Origin: Brevundimonas sp. UBA5936
GTDB lineage: Bacteria; Pseudomonadota; Alphaproteobacteria; Caulobacterales; Caulobacteraceae
Length of the DNA: 15,474 nucleotides
Reading direction: 5' to 3'
Assembly: GCA_002430835.1 (NCBI GenBank)
Contig: DJDA01000106.1
Coordinates: forward strand, 1 to 15,474
Shown here: piece after piece, positions 1 through 6,360 of the stretch
How the letters are laid out: each line of letters begins with the position of its first letter
How positions within the stretch are numbered: position 1 is the stretch's first letter
Translations under genes and position numbers: made by a program
The notes under the pieces: generated by a model
Databases searched by the model: none
What the model was told of the DNA's origin: nothing
What the model saw: only the letters and a program-made list of their open reading frames with translations

Positions 1-762
1 GGGCAGACGTTTCAGAGCCTTGTTGCGGATTGCGGCGCCGGCCTTGCCGGTCAGGGCGCAGCCGGCGACGGCGGCGGCCGTCAGACCCTCGGCCCGGCCC
101 ATGATCCCGCCAGGCGGCCGCAGCAGCTGGCGCGCCTGATGGGCCAGGCTGTCGGTCAGTTGCAGCCGCTCGACCTCGGTCGCCACGCCCGCCAGCCGCC
201 GTCCGGCGCAGGCCAGGTGATAGACGCGGCGGGCCAGGATGTCGGGATCCCAGGAGAAGGGCGACCAGCGGCTGAACACCTCGCGCCAGGCCAGGGTCAT
301 GGCCAGGGCCTCGCGCGTCCCGCGATCGCCCTGGGCCATCATGGCGGGCAGCCAGTTGAAGCTGTGCAGCTCGACCGCGAAGGCGCGGCTGGGGGTGGGG
401 CTGTTCCACAGCGCCACCGGGCTGTCGGCGTCCAGGCTGAGGCCCGCCAGCGTCAGCTTGCCTGACAGCAGGGGGCGCGGGGCCTCTTCGGGCAGGGGGC
501 GGAAGTCGCGCGGGCTGACGGCGAAGCCCTCGGCGGTCGGTCCGCCCAGCGTCAGGCCGTAGCCGGGCAGGCCGTACAGCTCGACCCACAGCTGGCGCGC
601 GGCCAGTCCCTTGGCGACCGAGGCCCACAGGCGCGGATCGGGGCGGGCGCCCGAAGCGGCGCGGACGGGGGTGCGCATGGGCGCGCCCTTCAGGCCGGGG
701 ATGTGCCCCTCGGCCAGGGGGACGTCGCTGTCGCGTGGGGCGAAGGGGCCGAGGGGGCTCAC
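1..762 (-). CDS. Heparinase II/III-like family protein, N-terminal part (3' end cut by window edge)
   Basis: The frame is open for all 254 codons from a GTG at 762 down to base 1, so the C-terminal half lies outside the window. The visible part matches the all-alpha N-terminal region of the heparinase II/III family: an LYGLPGYGL stretch near residues 62-70, LHSFNWL at 132-138 and FSWDPDILARRVYHL at 169-183. Family members are polysaccharide lyases or uncharacterised relatives; the lyase domain proper would follow outside the window, so the substrate cannot be stated. No signal peptide is visible at the GTG start. The GTG overlaps the rpe stop as GTGA, which suggests translational coupling, and a GAAGG lies about 10 bases upstream of it. 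An ATG at 678 is the alternative start. Co-transcription with rpe is inferred from the overlap and does not imply a shared pathway. Confidence 0.8.
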   Translation of the reverse strand, partial: MSPLGPFAPRDSDVPLAEGHIPGLKGAPMRTPVRAASGARPDPRLWASVAKGLAARQLWVELYGLPGYGLTLGGPTAEGFAVSPRDFRPLPEEAPRPLLSGKLTLAGLSLDADSPVALWNSPTPSRAFAVELHSFNWLPAMMAQGDRGTREALAMTLAWREVFSRWSPFSWDPDILARRVYHLACAGRRLAGVATEVERLQLTDSLAHQARQLLRPPGGIMGRAEGLTAAAVAGCALTGKAGAAIRNKALKRLP

Positions 763-1442
763 GCGGCGGCGGCCTTCAGGGCCTGGATGTTGGCGGCGTA
801 GGCGTCCGGCCCGCCCTTGAAGACGAAGGAGCCGGCGACCAGGGCGTCGGCCCCGGCGGCGACGCAGGCCCCGGCGTTGGCGGCCACGACGCCGCCGTCG
901 ACCTGAAGGTGCGCCTTGGATCCGGCGCGGTCGAGGATGGCGCGGGCGCGCTCGATCTTCTTCAGCGAGGTCTCGATGAATTTCTGACCGCCGAAGCCGG
1001 GGTTCACCGACATGATCAGCACCAGATCGACCAGTTCGACGGCTTCCTCCAGCACGCTCAGCGGCGTGGCGGGGTTGAACACCAGACCGGCCTTGGCGCC
1101 CAGCTGGCGGATCTGGCCGAGCGTGCGGTGAACGTGCGGGCCGCTTTCGGGATGGACGCTCATCACGTCGGCGCCGGCGGCGCGGAAGGCCTCCAGCCAG
1201 TTGTCGACCGGGGCGACCATCAGGTGCACGTCGAACGGCAGGCTGGTGTGCGGGCGCAGGGCCTTCACCACGTCCGGGCCGATGGTCAGGTTGGGCACGA
1301 AATGGCCGTCCATGACGTCGACGTGGATCCAGTCGGCCCCGGCGGTCTCCAGGGCGCGGATCTCCTCGCCCAGCTTGGAGAAGTCGCTGGCCAGGATGGA
1401 AGGGCAGATCAGCGGGGCGGCGGTCGCGGACGTCTGGGTCAT
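759..1442 (-). CDS. rpe: Ribulose-phosphate 3-epimerase
   Basis: This enzyme interconverts D-ribulose 5-phosphate and D-xylulose 5-phosphate in the cytoplasmic pentose phosphate pathway. The 227-residue length is normal for the family. Visible signatures of the TIM-barrel epimerase are PSILASDFSKL (14-24, with the active-site Ser15), the metal-binding HVDVMDG (40-46, His40 and Asp42), DVHLMV (71-76, His73), the phosphate-loop region SVNPGFGGQ (145-153) and the catalytic VDGG (181-184, Asp182). All expected metal and acid/base residues are present, so it should be active. The ATG at 1442 starts nine residues before the conserved core; no strong ribosome binding site precedes it. The stop overlaps the GTG of the downstream heparinase-like gene by four bases. 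The 218 bases to the divergent DUF2141 gene should hold the promoters of both units; I see no convincing -35/-10 pair there. Confidence 0.96.
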   Translation of the reverse strand: MTQTSATAAPLICPSILASDFSKLGEEIRALETAGADWIHVDVMDGHFVPNLTIGPDVVKALRPHTSLPFDVHLMVAPVDNWLEAFRAAGADVMSVHPESGPHVHRTLGQIRQLGAKAGLVFNPATPLSVLEEAVELVDLVLIMSVNPGFGGQKFIETSLKKIERARAILDRAGSKAHLQVDGGVVAANAGACVAAGADALVAGSFVFKGGPDAYAANIQALKAAAA

Positions 1443-1660
1443 GGTTCTGCGACTTACGGCCCCTCGGCGCGAGGAGCAAGCCGGGCTGCTGCCGCAGGCC
1501 GCGTCCTGGCGACGACAAGCTGTTCATTGGCGCTGCGTGAACGGCGGGCGGTGGTCGTTGGCGAAAGCGCGGCGGTCGCGGACGCAAGGTCGCTGGCGGG
1601 GTCTGGCGGGGAGAGGAAGAAAGGCGGCGACTTCTCGCCACGCTTTCAAGGACGCCCGCC

Positions 1661-2092
1661 ATGATCCGCCTTCTCCCTATCGCCGCCGCTCTGGTCGCCG
1701 CTCTGGCTGTCGCCGTTCCGGTCGCCGCCCAATCTGCCGACAGCCGCCTGACCTTCACCTTCGAGACGGGGGCGCAGACCGGCGCCGTCATGGTCGCCCT
1801 TTACGCCGATGAGGCGGCCTATGAGAACGGCGCGCCCAGCCGCGTGGCGCGGGTCGATGTGGCGGCGGGCGAGCGCGCCGCCGTGTTCGAGAACCTGCCC
1901 GCCGGCGCCTACGGCATGAAGGCGTTCCACGACGTCAATGGCGACGGAAAGATGGATGTGAACCCGTTCGGCATGCCGACCGAACCCTTCGCCTTCTCCA
2001 ACAACGCCGTCGGCAATATGGGGCCGGCCAGGTGGGACCGCGCCCGTTTCGACGTTTCCGGCACCACGGCCCAGACCATCCGCATCCGCTAA
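1661..2092 (+). CDS. Secreted DUF2141 family protein
   Basis: The 143-residue product has a Sec signal peptide: basic MIR start, hydrophobic run to about residue 20 and an Ala-X-Ala-type site, with cleavage likely after Ala23. The mature part resembles DUF2141, a small beta-sandwich-like family of unknown function: VMVALY (43-48), LPAGAYGMKAFHD (79-91), and the typical DVNGDGKMDVNPFG (91-104) followed by PTEPFAFSNNA. Residues 91-99 read DxNxDGxxD, resembling an EF-hand-type calcium loop; calcium binding is inference. The start is supported by AAGGA at 1648-1652, eight bases upstream. The gene lies 24 bases ahead of a Tat-signal carotenoid oxygenase, so both are probably co-transcribed and both exported. 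A role in carotenoid or lipid metabolism in the envelope is guessed only from that neighbour. Confidence 0.85.
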   Translation: MIRLLPIAAALVAALAVAVPVAAQSADSRLTFTFETGAQTGAVMVALYADEAAYENGAPSRVARVDVAAGERAAVFENLPAGAYGMKAFHDVNGDGKMDVNPFGMPTEPFAFSNNAVGNMGPARWDRARFDVSGTTAQTIRIR

Positions 2093-2116
2093 GCCCCGTT
2101 GTCTGAAGAGACCGCC

Positions 2117-3580
2117 ATGACCCCGACCCGCCGCACCCTGTTCATGGGGGCCGCCGCGCTCGCCGCCGCCCGCGTCCTGACCCCTGATCGAGCCTATGCT
2201 CTGCAAGCCTTGGCGGCGACCGCCGACTGGTCCTTGGCCACCGCCGACGTCGAGGACGACGTGGCGCCGCGCGTCCTGCGCCTGGTGCACGGCCGGGCGC
2301 CGCAGGGGCTGTCGGGCAGCCTCTATCGCAACGGTCCGGCCAAGTTCCGGCGTCCGGGCGGCTCGTCCCAGCACTGGTTCGACGGCGACGGCTTGATCCG
2401 CCGCTGGCGGGTGCAGGACGGTCAGGCCAGCCTGGCCGCCCGCTTCGCCGACACCCGCAAGCGGCGCCAGGAGGCCGAGGTCGGGGCCATGTTGATGCCC
2501 GGCTTCGGCACGGTGGCGGACCCGCGCGCCAAGATCGGCTCGGCCGACGACGCCAGCCCGGCCAACACCTCGGTGCACAAGGTCGGCGGCAAGCTGTGGG
2601 CCCTGTGGGAGGCGGGCTCGCCCCTGGCCATGGACCCCGAGACGCTGGAAACCGAGGACTTCGTCACGCTGCGGCCTGATCTGAAGAACATGCCCTTCCT
2701 GGCCCATCCGCGCATCGAGCCGGATGGCCGTATCTGGAACCTGGGCGTGAACGGCAAACAGGCCATGGTGTGGCGCCTGGCGGCGGATGGCGCGTTGGAG
2801 GACGCCGAGGTGATCGCCCTGCCGCGCGCCAGCTACATCCACGACTTCAGCGCCACGGCCCGGCATCTGGTCATCGTGCTGCAGCCCTGGGTGCATGTCC
2901 GCAACGTCGCGCCGATGTCGGCGGGCTTTGACTGGACGCCCGAGGCGGGGACGCAGGTGCTGGTGGTCGACAAGGCCGACCTGACCCAGCGGCGGATCTA
3001 CGACCTGCCGCCCTTCGGCTTCTTTCACGTGGGCGACGCCTGGGACGAGGCGGACGGCACGATCCGCTTCGACCTGTGCGCGCACAAGGACATGGACTTC
3101 GCCGCACGCGGCGCCCAGGAGGTGCTGAACGGCGTGCCCCTGGGCGGCGAACCGGCCGAGCTGGCCATGGTCGTGCTGTCGCCGAACGGGCGCGGGCGAC
3201 TGGAGCGGACCGGCGTTGTCGGCGAGTTCCCGCGCAGCGACCCGCGCCGGGCCGGGCTGGCCCGCCGTTTCAGCCTGCACACTACGGGCGAGCGCGCCGA
3301 CCGGCCCCTGGCTTCGGCGGTGGCCGTCACCGACTGGTCGTCGGGGCGCACCCGCTCCTTCGACTTCGGCCCCGGCCATGTGACGGACGAAATGGTCTAT
3401 GTCCCCAAGCCCGGCGGGACGCACGAGGCCGACGCCTGGCTGGTCGGCCCGACCATCAACCTAAAGGCCGGGGTCAGCGAGCTGCACGTCCTGGACCTGA
3501 TGCACGTCGAGGACGGTCCGGTCGCCACCTGGCGCGCCGACGTGGCGCTGCCAGCGGCGTTTCATGGAAACTGGGCGTGA
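2117..3580 (+). CDS. Carotenoid cleavage oxygenase family protein with Tat signal
   Basis: The protein (487 residues) belongs to the carotenoid oxygenase (RPE65/CCO/lignostilbene dioxygenase) family: non-heme Fe(II) enzymes that split carotenoid or stilbene double bonds with O2. The four iron-ligand histidines of the seven-bladed propeller are all present: His197 (AHPRI), His242 (YIHDF), His304 (FFHVGDAWDE) and His483 (FHGNW), four residues before the C-terminus as usual. LYRNGPA (69-75) and HWFDGDG (86-92) are further family motifs. The N-terminus TRRTLFMGAAALAAARV is a twin-arginine signal with an Ala-rich hydrophobic segment, implying folded export to the periplasm. The ATG at 2117 is preferred because GAAGAG lies six bases upstream; a TTG at 2099 in frame has no ribosome binding site and would bury the RR motif. 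The substrate (carotenoid, apocarotenoid or phenylpropanoid) cannot be told from sequence. Confidence 0.9.
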   Translation: MTPTRRTLFMGAAALAAARVLTPDRAYALQALAATADWSLATADVEDDVAPRVLRLVHGRAPQGLSGSLYRNGPAKFRRPGGSSQHWFDGDGLIRRWRVQDGQASLAARFADTRKRRQEAEVGAMLMPGFGTVADPRAKIGSADDASPANTSVHKVGGKLWALWEAGSPLAMDPETLETEDFVTLRPDLKNMPFLAHPRIEPDGRIWNLGVNGKQAMVWRLAADGALEDAEVIALPRASYIHDFSATARHLVIVLQPWVHVRNVAPMSAGFDWTPEAGTQVLVVDKADLTQRRIYDLPPFGFFHVGDAWDEADGTIRFDLCAHKDMDFAARGAQEVLNGVPLGGEPAELAMVVLSPNGRGRLERTGVVGEFPRSDPRRAGLARRFSLHTTGERADRPLASAVAVTDWSSGRTRSFDFGPGHVTDEMVYVPKPGGTHEADAWLVGPTINLKAGVSELHVLDLMHVEDGPVATWRADVALPAAFHGNWA

Positions 3581-3592
3581 AAGCCACACCGC

Positions 3593-3611
3593 GCCATCGC
3601 CTCGCGATGGC
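3593..3611 (+). other. Perfect stem-loop just after the carotenoid oxygenase stop
   Basis: GCCATCGC, loop CTC, GCGATGGC forms an 8-bp perfect stem with a 3-nt loop, 12 bases after the stop codon. There is no T tract, so it is not an intrinsic terminator by itself; it may block 3' exonucleases or help Rho-type termination. Its 3' arm shares four bases with TGGCCCGT (3608-3615), which can instead pair perfectly with ACGGGCCA (3643-3650), so the two folds exclude each other. Confidence 0.5.
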
Positions 3612-3625
3612 CCGTCGACGTGCGG

Positions 3626-3654
3626 TTGACCCCCGCCGCCGAACGGGCCAAGAC
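3626..3654 (+). promoter_or_regulatory. Possible housekeeping promoter upstream of the CorA gene
   Basis: TTGACCC (3626-3632) and GCCAAGAC (3647-3654), 14 bases apart, fit fairly well the Caulobacter housekeeping-type consensus TTGACGS - N10-14 - GCTANAWC. Transcription would begin near 3661, at the 5' arm of the terminator-like hairpin, placing that hairpin in the leader. This is a pattern match only. Confidence 0.3.
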
Positions 3655-3659
3655 CCCTT

Positions 3660-3696
3660 CGCCGTCCAGATGCCTATCCTGGGGCGGCGTCTTTTT
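3660..3696 (+). terminator. Intrinsic terminator (or attenuator) between carotenoid oxygenase and CorA genes
   Basis: CGCCGTCC (3660-3667) pairs with GGGCGGCG (3682-3689) in an 8-bp stem with one G-U pair; AG/CT can add two more pairs past a bulged G. The stem is followed by TCTTTTT (3690-3696). By position it should end the DUF2141/carotenoid-oxygenase transcript. If the CorA promoter is at 3626-3654 it would act instead as an attenuator in the CorA leader. Confidence 0.7.
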
Positions 3697-3708
3697 GGAA
3701 ACCCTCAG

Positions 3709-3756
3709 ATGAACCCCGAAGACCGAAGTCCGTCTTCAACTTCTTCGACGCTCTGA
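3709..3756 (+). CDS. Candidate 15-codon leader ORF upstream of the CorA gene
   Basis: ATG to TGA encodes MNPEDRSPSSTSSTL. GGAA at 3697-3700, eight bases before the ATG, is an acceptable ribosome binding site. The N-terminal cluster of Pro and acidic residues recalls the magnesium-sensing leader peptide of enterobacterial mgtA (mgtL, which starts MEPDPTP). The ORF lies 48 bases before the CorA start and contains a small hairpin (GAAGAC 3718-3723 with GTCTTC 3732-3737). Such short ORFs are common by chance; the call depends on transcription starting upstream of about 3697. Confidence 0.25.
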   Translation: MNPEDRSPSSTSSTL

Positions 3757-3790
3757 GGACGCTCCGCTTCCGCGCGAGGGCGTCCTCGCG
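3756..3790 (+). promoter_or_regulatory. Two mutually exclusive hairpins next to the CorA ribosome binding site
   Basis: AGGACGC (3756-3762) can pair with GCGTCCT (3780-3786). Alternatively CGCGAGG (3773-3779), loop GCGT, pairs with CCTCGCG (3784-3790) in a perfect 7-bp stem that ends directly at AAAGGAAG (3791-3798), the CorA ribosome binding site. Both pairings use bases 3780-3786, so only one can form. This layout could tune translation of the transporter gene. Confidence 0.4.
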
Positions 3791-3804
3791 AAAGGAAGCG
3801 ACTT

Positions 3805-4785
3805 ATGCTGAACGCCTATGACTGGCGCGCCGATCGGCTCGTGCGCCTGGATACGGCCGTGGATCACGGCCCCGCCTGCTGGATCGACTTGGTCTCTCCG
3901 TCCGCCGATGAGGTGGCGGCGCTGGAGACCCTGACCGGCATCGACATCCCCAGCCGGGACGAGATGGACGACGTCGAGCCGTCCGCCCGTCTCTACGCGG
4001 AAGACGGCGGCGTCTTCATGATCGCCGCTGTGGCTACGGACCTGGAGACGCACGATCCGGTCAAGACGCCCGTGACCTTCATCCTCAAGGGCGGGCGGCT
4101 GGTGACGGTGCGCTACGGCCAGCCGCGCTCTTTCCAGTTGTTCATCGCCCGCGCCACCCACAAGCCGGGCGAGAAGCTGGCCGGCGGCGAGGCCATCATG
4201 ATGGGGCTGATCGAGGCCGTCATCGACCGCTACGCCGACGCCCTGGAGATGAAGGGGCTGGAGCTGGACGCCATCTCGCGCCAGATTTTCCGCAAGCGCG
4301 ATCCCAAGGCGGTGGAGAGCCATAACCTGCAGTTGGTGATCCAGGATATCGGTCGGGCAGGCGACTTCCTGGCCCTGATCCGCGAGAGCCTGTCTAGCCT
4401 GCAACGACTGCTGGCCTATCACGCGGCGCTGTCGGGCGCGCGCGCCGGGGGCAAGGCGGACCGCGAGGCGCGCCAGACCGTGCGCCTGCTGCAACGCGAT
4501 GCGGCGGCGCTGAGCGAGCTCAGCGTCTCCATGTCGTCCAAGGTGACCTTCCTGATGGACGCCACCCTGGGCCTGATCAATCTGGAGCAGAACCAGATCA
4601 TCAAGATCTTCTCGGTCGCGGCTGTGGCCCTGCTGCCGCCGACGCTGATCGCCTCCATCTACGGCATGAATTTCGACGTGATGCCGGAATTGCACTGGCA
4701 GTACGGCTACCCGGCGGCGGTGGGGGCGATGATCCTGTCGGCCGCCCTGCCGTATCTCGTCTTCCGCAAGAAGCGCTGGCTGTAG
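3805..4785 (+). CDS. corA: CorA-family divalent cation (Mg2+/Co2+/Ni2+) transporter
   Basis: The 326-residue protein has the layout of CorA channels: a cytoplasmic alpha/beta N-terminal domain (about 1-125), long helices (about 128-265) forming the stalk funnel, and two C-terminal membrane helices (about 268-286 and 301-320). The selectivity signature YGMNF is at 286-290, at the end of the first helix, followed by MPEL (293-296) in the periplasmic loop. The tail RKKRWL is the usual basic cytoplasmic end. All hallmarks of a functional pentameric inner-membrane cation channel are present. The ion preference cannot be read from sequence, and ZntB-type or paralogous CorA roles are possible. AAAGGAAG seven bases upstream supports the ATG at 3805. 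The 224-base leader is rich in alternative hairpins. The gene ends four bases from the end of the convergent LytTR gene. Confidence 0.92.
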   Translation: MLNAYDWRADRLVRLDTAVDHGPACWIDLVSPSADEVAALETLTGIDIPSRDEMDDVEPSARLYAEDGGVFMIAAVATDLETHDPVKTPVTFILKGGRLVTVRYGQPRSFQLFIARATHKPGEKLAGGEAIMMGLIEAVIDRYADALEMKGLELDAISRQIFRKRDPKAVESHNLQLVIQDIGRAGDFLALIRESLSSLQRLLAYHAALSGARAGGKADREARQTVRLLQRDAAALSELSVSMSSKVTFLMDATLGLINLEQNQIIKIFSVAAVALLPPTLIASIYGMNFDVMPELHWQYGYPAAVGAMILSAALPYLVFRKKRWL

Positions 4786-4789
4786 GGCC

Positions 4790-5572
4790 TCACCACCAGC
4801 CCGCGTCGCGCAGGGCCTTGGCGTAGCGGCGGCTGACGGGGACGACCAGTTCGCCGCCGGGGCCGCCGTCCAGCGTCAGGGCGGCGCGGCCGTCGCCGCG
4901 CGCGACCGAGGCCACGGCGCCCTTGGCCGCCCACCAGCTGCGGTGGGTCTGGGCGCCCTCCAGCCCCTCCAACTCCGCCAGGGCGTCGGACAGTCGCATC
5001 AGGATCAGGTCCGAGCCTCTGTCGGTGTGCAGGCGCAGATAGTGGTCCTCGGCCTGGACGGCGATCAGCCGCGCGCCGCGCAAGCGAGGCGGCAGGCGGT
5101 CGAGGAAGCGGGCGGGTGCGGCGCCCGGCGCGGCGGCATGGGTCTCGACCGGCTGCTTGCGGCCCAGGAAGACGTTCAGAACGCTGAGCACGGCGGTGAT
5201 CAGGGCCACCGGCGGGAAGAAATGGCGCAGGTCGTCGGCGTGGCGCAGCCGGCCTTCGAACATCAGGCCGGTCAAGGCCCAGACCATGAGGGTCAGCGGC
5301 CCGGTGATGACCAGGGTCAGGGCGGCGGCGCCCAGCCAGGGGCGCGCGTCCACGTCGATGAAGCGCTCGACCAGCAGGCTGCACAGGTGCCCCCACAGGC
5401 CGCCGACGACGAGCACGGGCACCCAATAGGCCAGACGCTGCGCCAGCGGCGCGCCGTTGGAGCCGAAGGCGCCGCCCAGCGCCAGGAAGACGCCCGCCCC
5501 CACGGCCACCGCCAGGCCGCGCAGGAAGTCGCGCGCCTTGGAGCCTGGCGAGAAATCCAGTCGAGCCGTCAC
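4790..5572 (-). CDS. Membrane-anchored LytTR family transcriptional regulator
   Basis: The 260-residue product has four predicted membrane helices (about 17-36, 47-67, 81-104, 117-136), a short linker, then a LytTR DNA-binding domain (about 158-257) with the typical AVQAEDHYLRLHT (171-183), LILMRLSDALAEL (189-201) and THRSWWAAKGAV (209-220). There is no receiver domain, so it is not a standard response regulator; the membrane part may sense a signal or bind a partner. The GTG at 5572 is chosen because it overlaps the TetR stop as GTGA, and the protein from there begins just before the first membrane helix. The longer upstream frame reads through tetR out of frame and is not credible. Coupling means this regulator is made together with the TetR protein. 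Its targets are unknown; LytTR proteins bind direct repeats upstream of their genes. Confidence 0.88.
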   Translation of the reverse strand: MTARLDFSPGSKARDFLRGLAVAVGAGVFLALGGAFGSNGAPLAQRLAYWVPVLVVGGLWGHLCSLLVERFIDVDARPWLGAAALTLVITGPLTLMVWALTGLMFEGRLRHADDLRHFFPPVALITAVLSVLNVFLGRKQPVETHAAAPGAAPARFLDRLPPRLRGARLIAVQAEDHYLRLHTDRGSDLILMRLSDALAELEGLEGAQTHRSWWAAKGAVASVARGDGRAALTLDGGPGGELVVPVSRRYAKALRDAGWW

Positions 5573-6297
5573 GCGCGCGTCGGACCACAGACGGCGCGGA
5601 AGCCGGCGGCGGCGAACCGCACCATGTAGTCGCAGGCGCTGTCCAGATCGCCGGACTGGCACAGTCCGCCGGACAGGCGGTCCAGGCGGCCTGTCTCGCC
5701 CAGGGTCAGGGTCAGGGCCCCCGACAGATTGTGATAGGCCCAGTACAGATCGGCCTCGTCCGCCTCGGGCATGATGCGCTTGACCAGCTCCAGCAGACGA
5801 CGGATCGCCGGGTCGAAATAGCGGGCCATGGTCTCGCCGCCGAAGGCGGGGTTGGCGTTGGTCTGGGCCACCAGGGCGGCGTAGTGCTTCCACCCCGGCC
5901 CGCCCTTCAGCGACCACTGGAACGGCGGGCGCAGGAAGGCCTCGAACAGACCTTCCAGCGTCATGGCGTCGCCCGCCGCCTCGGCGTAGCGGTCGACGGC
6001 GGCGACGCGCTCGGCGTTCCACACCTCGGCGCGACGGTTGAAGACGGCGTCGAACAGCTCCTTCTTGGCCCCGAAATAATAGTGGACCAGGGCCGTATCC
6101 ACGCCCGCCTCGCGCGCCACCTCGCGGATGGTGACGCCGTAGAAGCCGTGCTTGGAGAACAGATCCTCGGCCGCGTTCAGAATGGCGTCGCGCGTCTCGC
6201 CCGCAGCGGCCGCCTTGGACTTCTTGGGCCGTCCACGCCGCGCGGGCGCGGCGGGCAACGGTGGAATCTGGGGCGGCGGCAGGTCGCTCTTCGTCAT
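5569..6297 (-). CDS. TetR/AcrR family transcriptional regulator
   Basis: The 242-residue protein has a 20-residue Pro-rich N-terminal extension and an AT-hook-like RRGRPKK (20-26). A classical TetR helix-turn-helix follows (about 34-82): TRDAILNAAEDLFSKHG, then TIREVAREAGVDTALVHYYF and the KKELFDAVF helix. The rest is an all-helical ligand/dimer domain (about 95-236) containing the PPFQW and FDPAIRRLLELV segments found in several alphaproteobacterial TetR groups; its ligand is not recognisable. It is transcribed divergently from the TonB-dependent receptor gene with 171 bases between them, the classic arrangement for a local repressor of itself and its neighbour. Its TGA overlaps the GTG of the LytTR gene. 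A candidate promoter puts the transcription start at or next to the ATG, so the mRNA may be leaderless. Confidence 0.92.
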   Translation of the reverse strand: MTKSDLPPPQIPPLPAAPARRGRPKKSKAAAAGETRDAILNAAEDLFSKHGFYGVTIREVAREAGVDTALVHYYFGAKKELFDAVFNRRAEVWNAERVAAVDRYAEAAGDAMTLEGLFEAFLRPPFQWSLKGGPGWKHYAALVAQTNANPAFGGETMARYFDPAIRRLLELVKRIMPEADEADLYWAYHNLSGALTLTLGETGRLDRLSGGLCQSGDLDSACDYMVRFAAAGFRAVCGPTRA

Positions 6298-6303
6298 GGC
6301 CGG

Positions 6304-6333
6304 AAGCTAGTCGCGCTTTGGGGGTTAGTGCAA
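6304..6333 (-). promoter_or_regulatory. Candidate tetR promoter, possibly leaderless
   Basis: On the minus strand TTGCAC (6333-6328) and TAGCTT (6309-6304) are separated by 18 bases. The predicted start, about seven bases beyond the -10, falls at or next to the tetR ATG at 6297. No ribosome binding site precedes that ATG, consistent with a leaderless message, which is common in Caulobacter relatives. Confidence 0.35.
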
Positions 6334-6339
6334 CGGCGC

Positions 6340-6360
6340 CACAGGGCGGACCCTTCTGTG
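6340..6360. promoter_or_regulatory. Inverted repeat in the tetR / TonB-receptor divergent region (operator candidate)
   Basis: CACAG (6340-6344) and CTGTG (6356-6360) form five-base arms around an 11-base spacer, a size suitable for a TetR-family dimer. It sits just upstream of the candidate tetR -35. Short arms make this tentative. Confidence 0.25.

Noticed and set aside
2099..2116. TTG start for the carotenoid oxygenase
   Set aside because: No ribosome binding site upstream, whereas the ATG at 2117 has GAAGAG six bases away and puts the twin-arginine motif at the N-terminus.
1646..3424. 592-codon open frame on the minus strand opposite the DUF2141 and carotenoid oxygenase genes
   Set aside because: It is antisense to two genes with clear family motifs, is full of Gly/Arg/His/Gln as GC-rich shadow frames are, and shows no domain of its own.
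3773..3790. Guanidine-II (mini-ykkC) hairpin before the CorA gene
   Set aside because: The hairpin beside the ribosome binding site fits in shape, but its loop is GCGT rather than the ACGR needed, and no second copy is present.
5573..6022. Longer N-terminus for the LytTR protein, starting at 6022
   Set aside because: The extension is tetR read in another frame, Arg/Gly-rich and without homology; the GTG at 5572 fits the domain layout and the overlap with the tetR stop.
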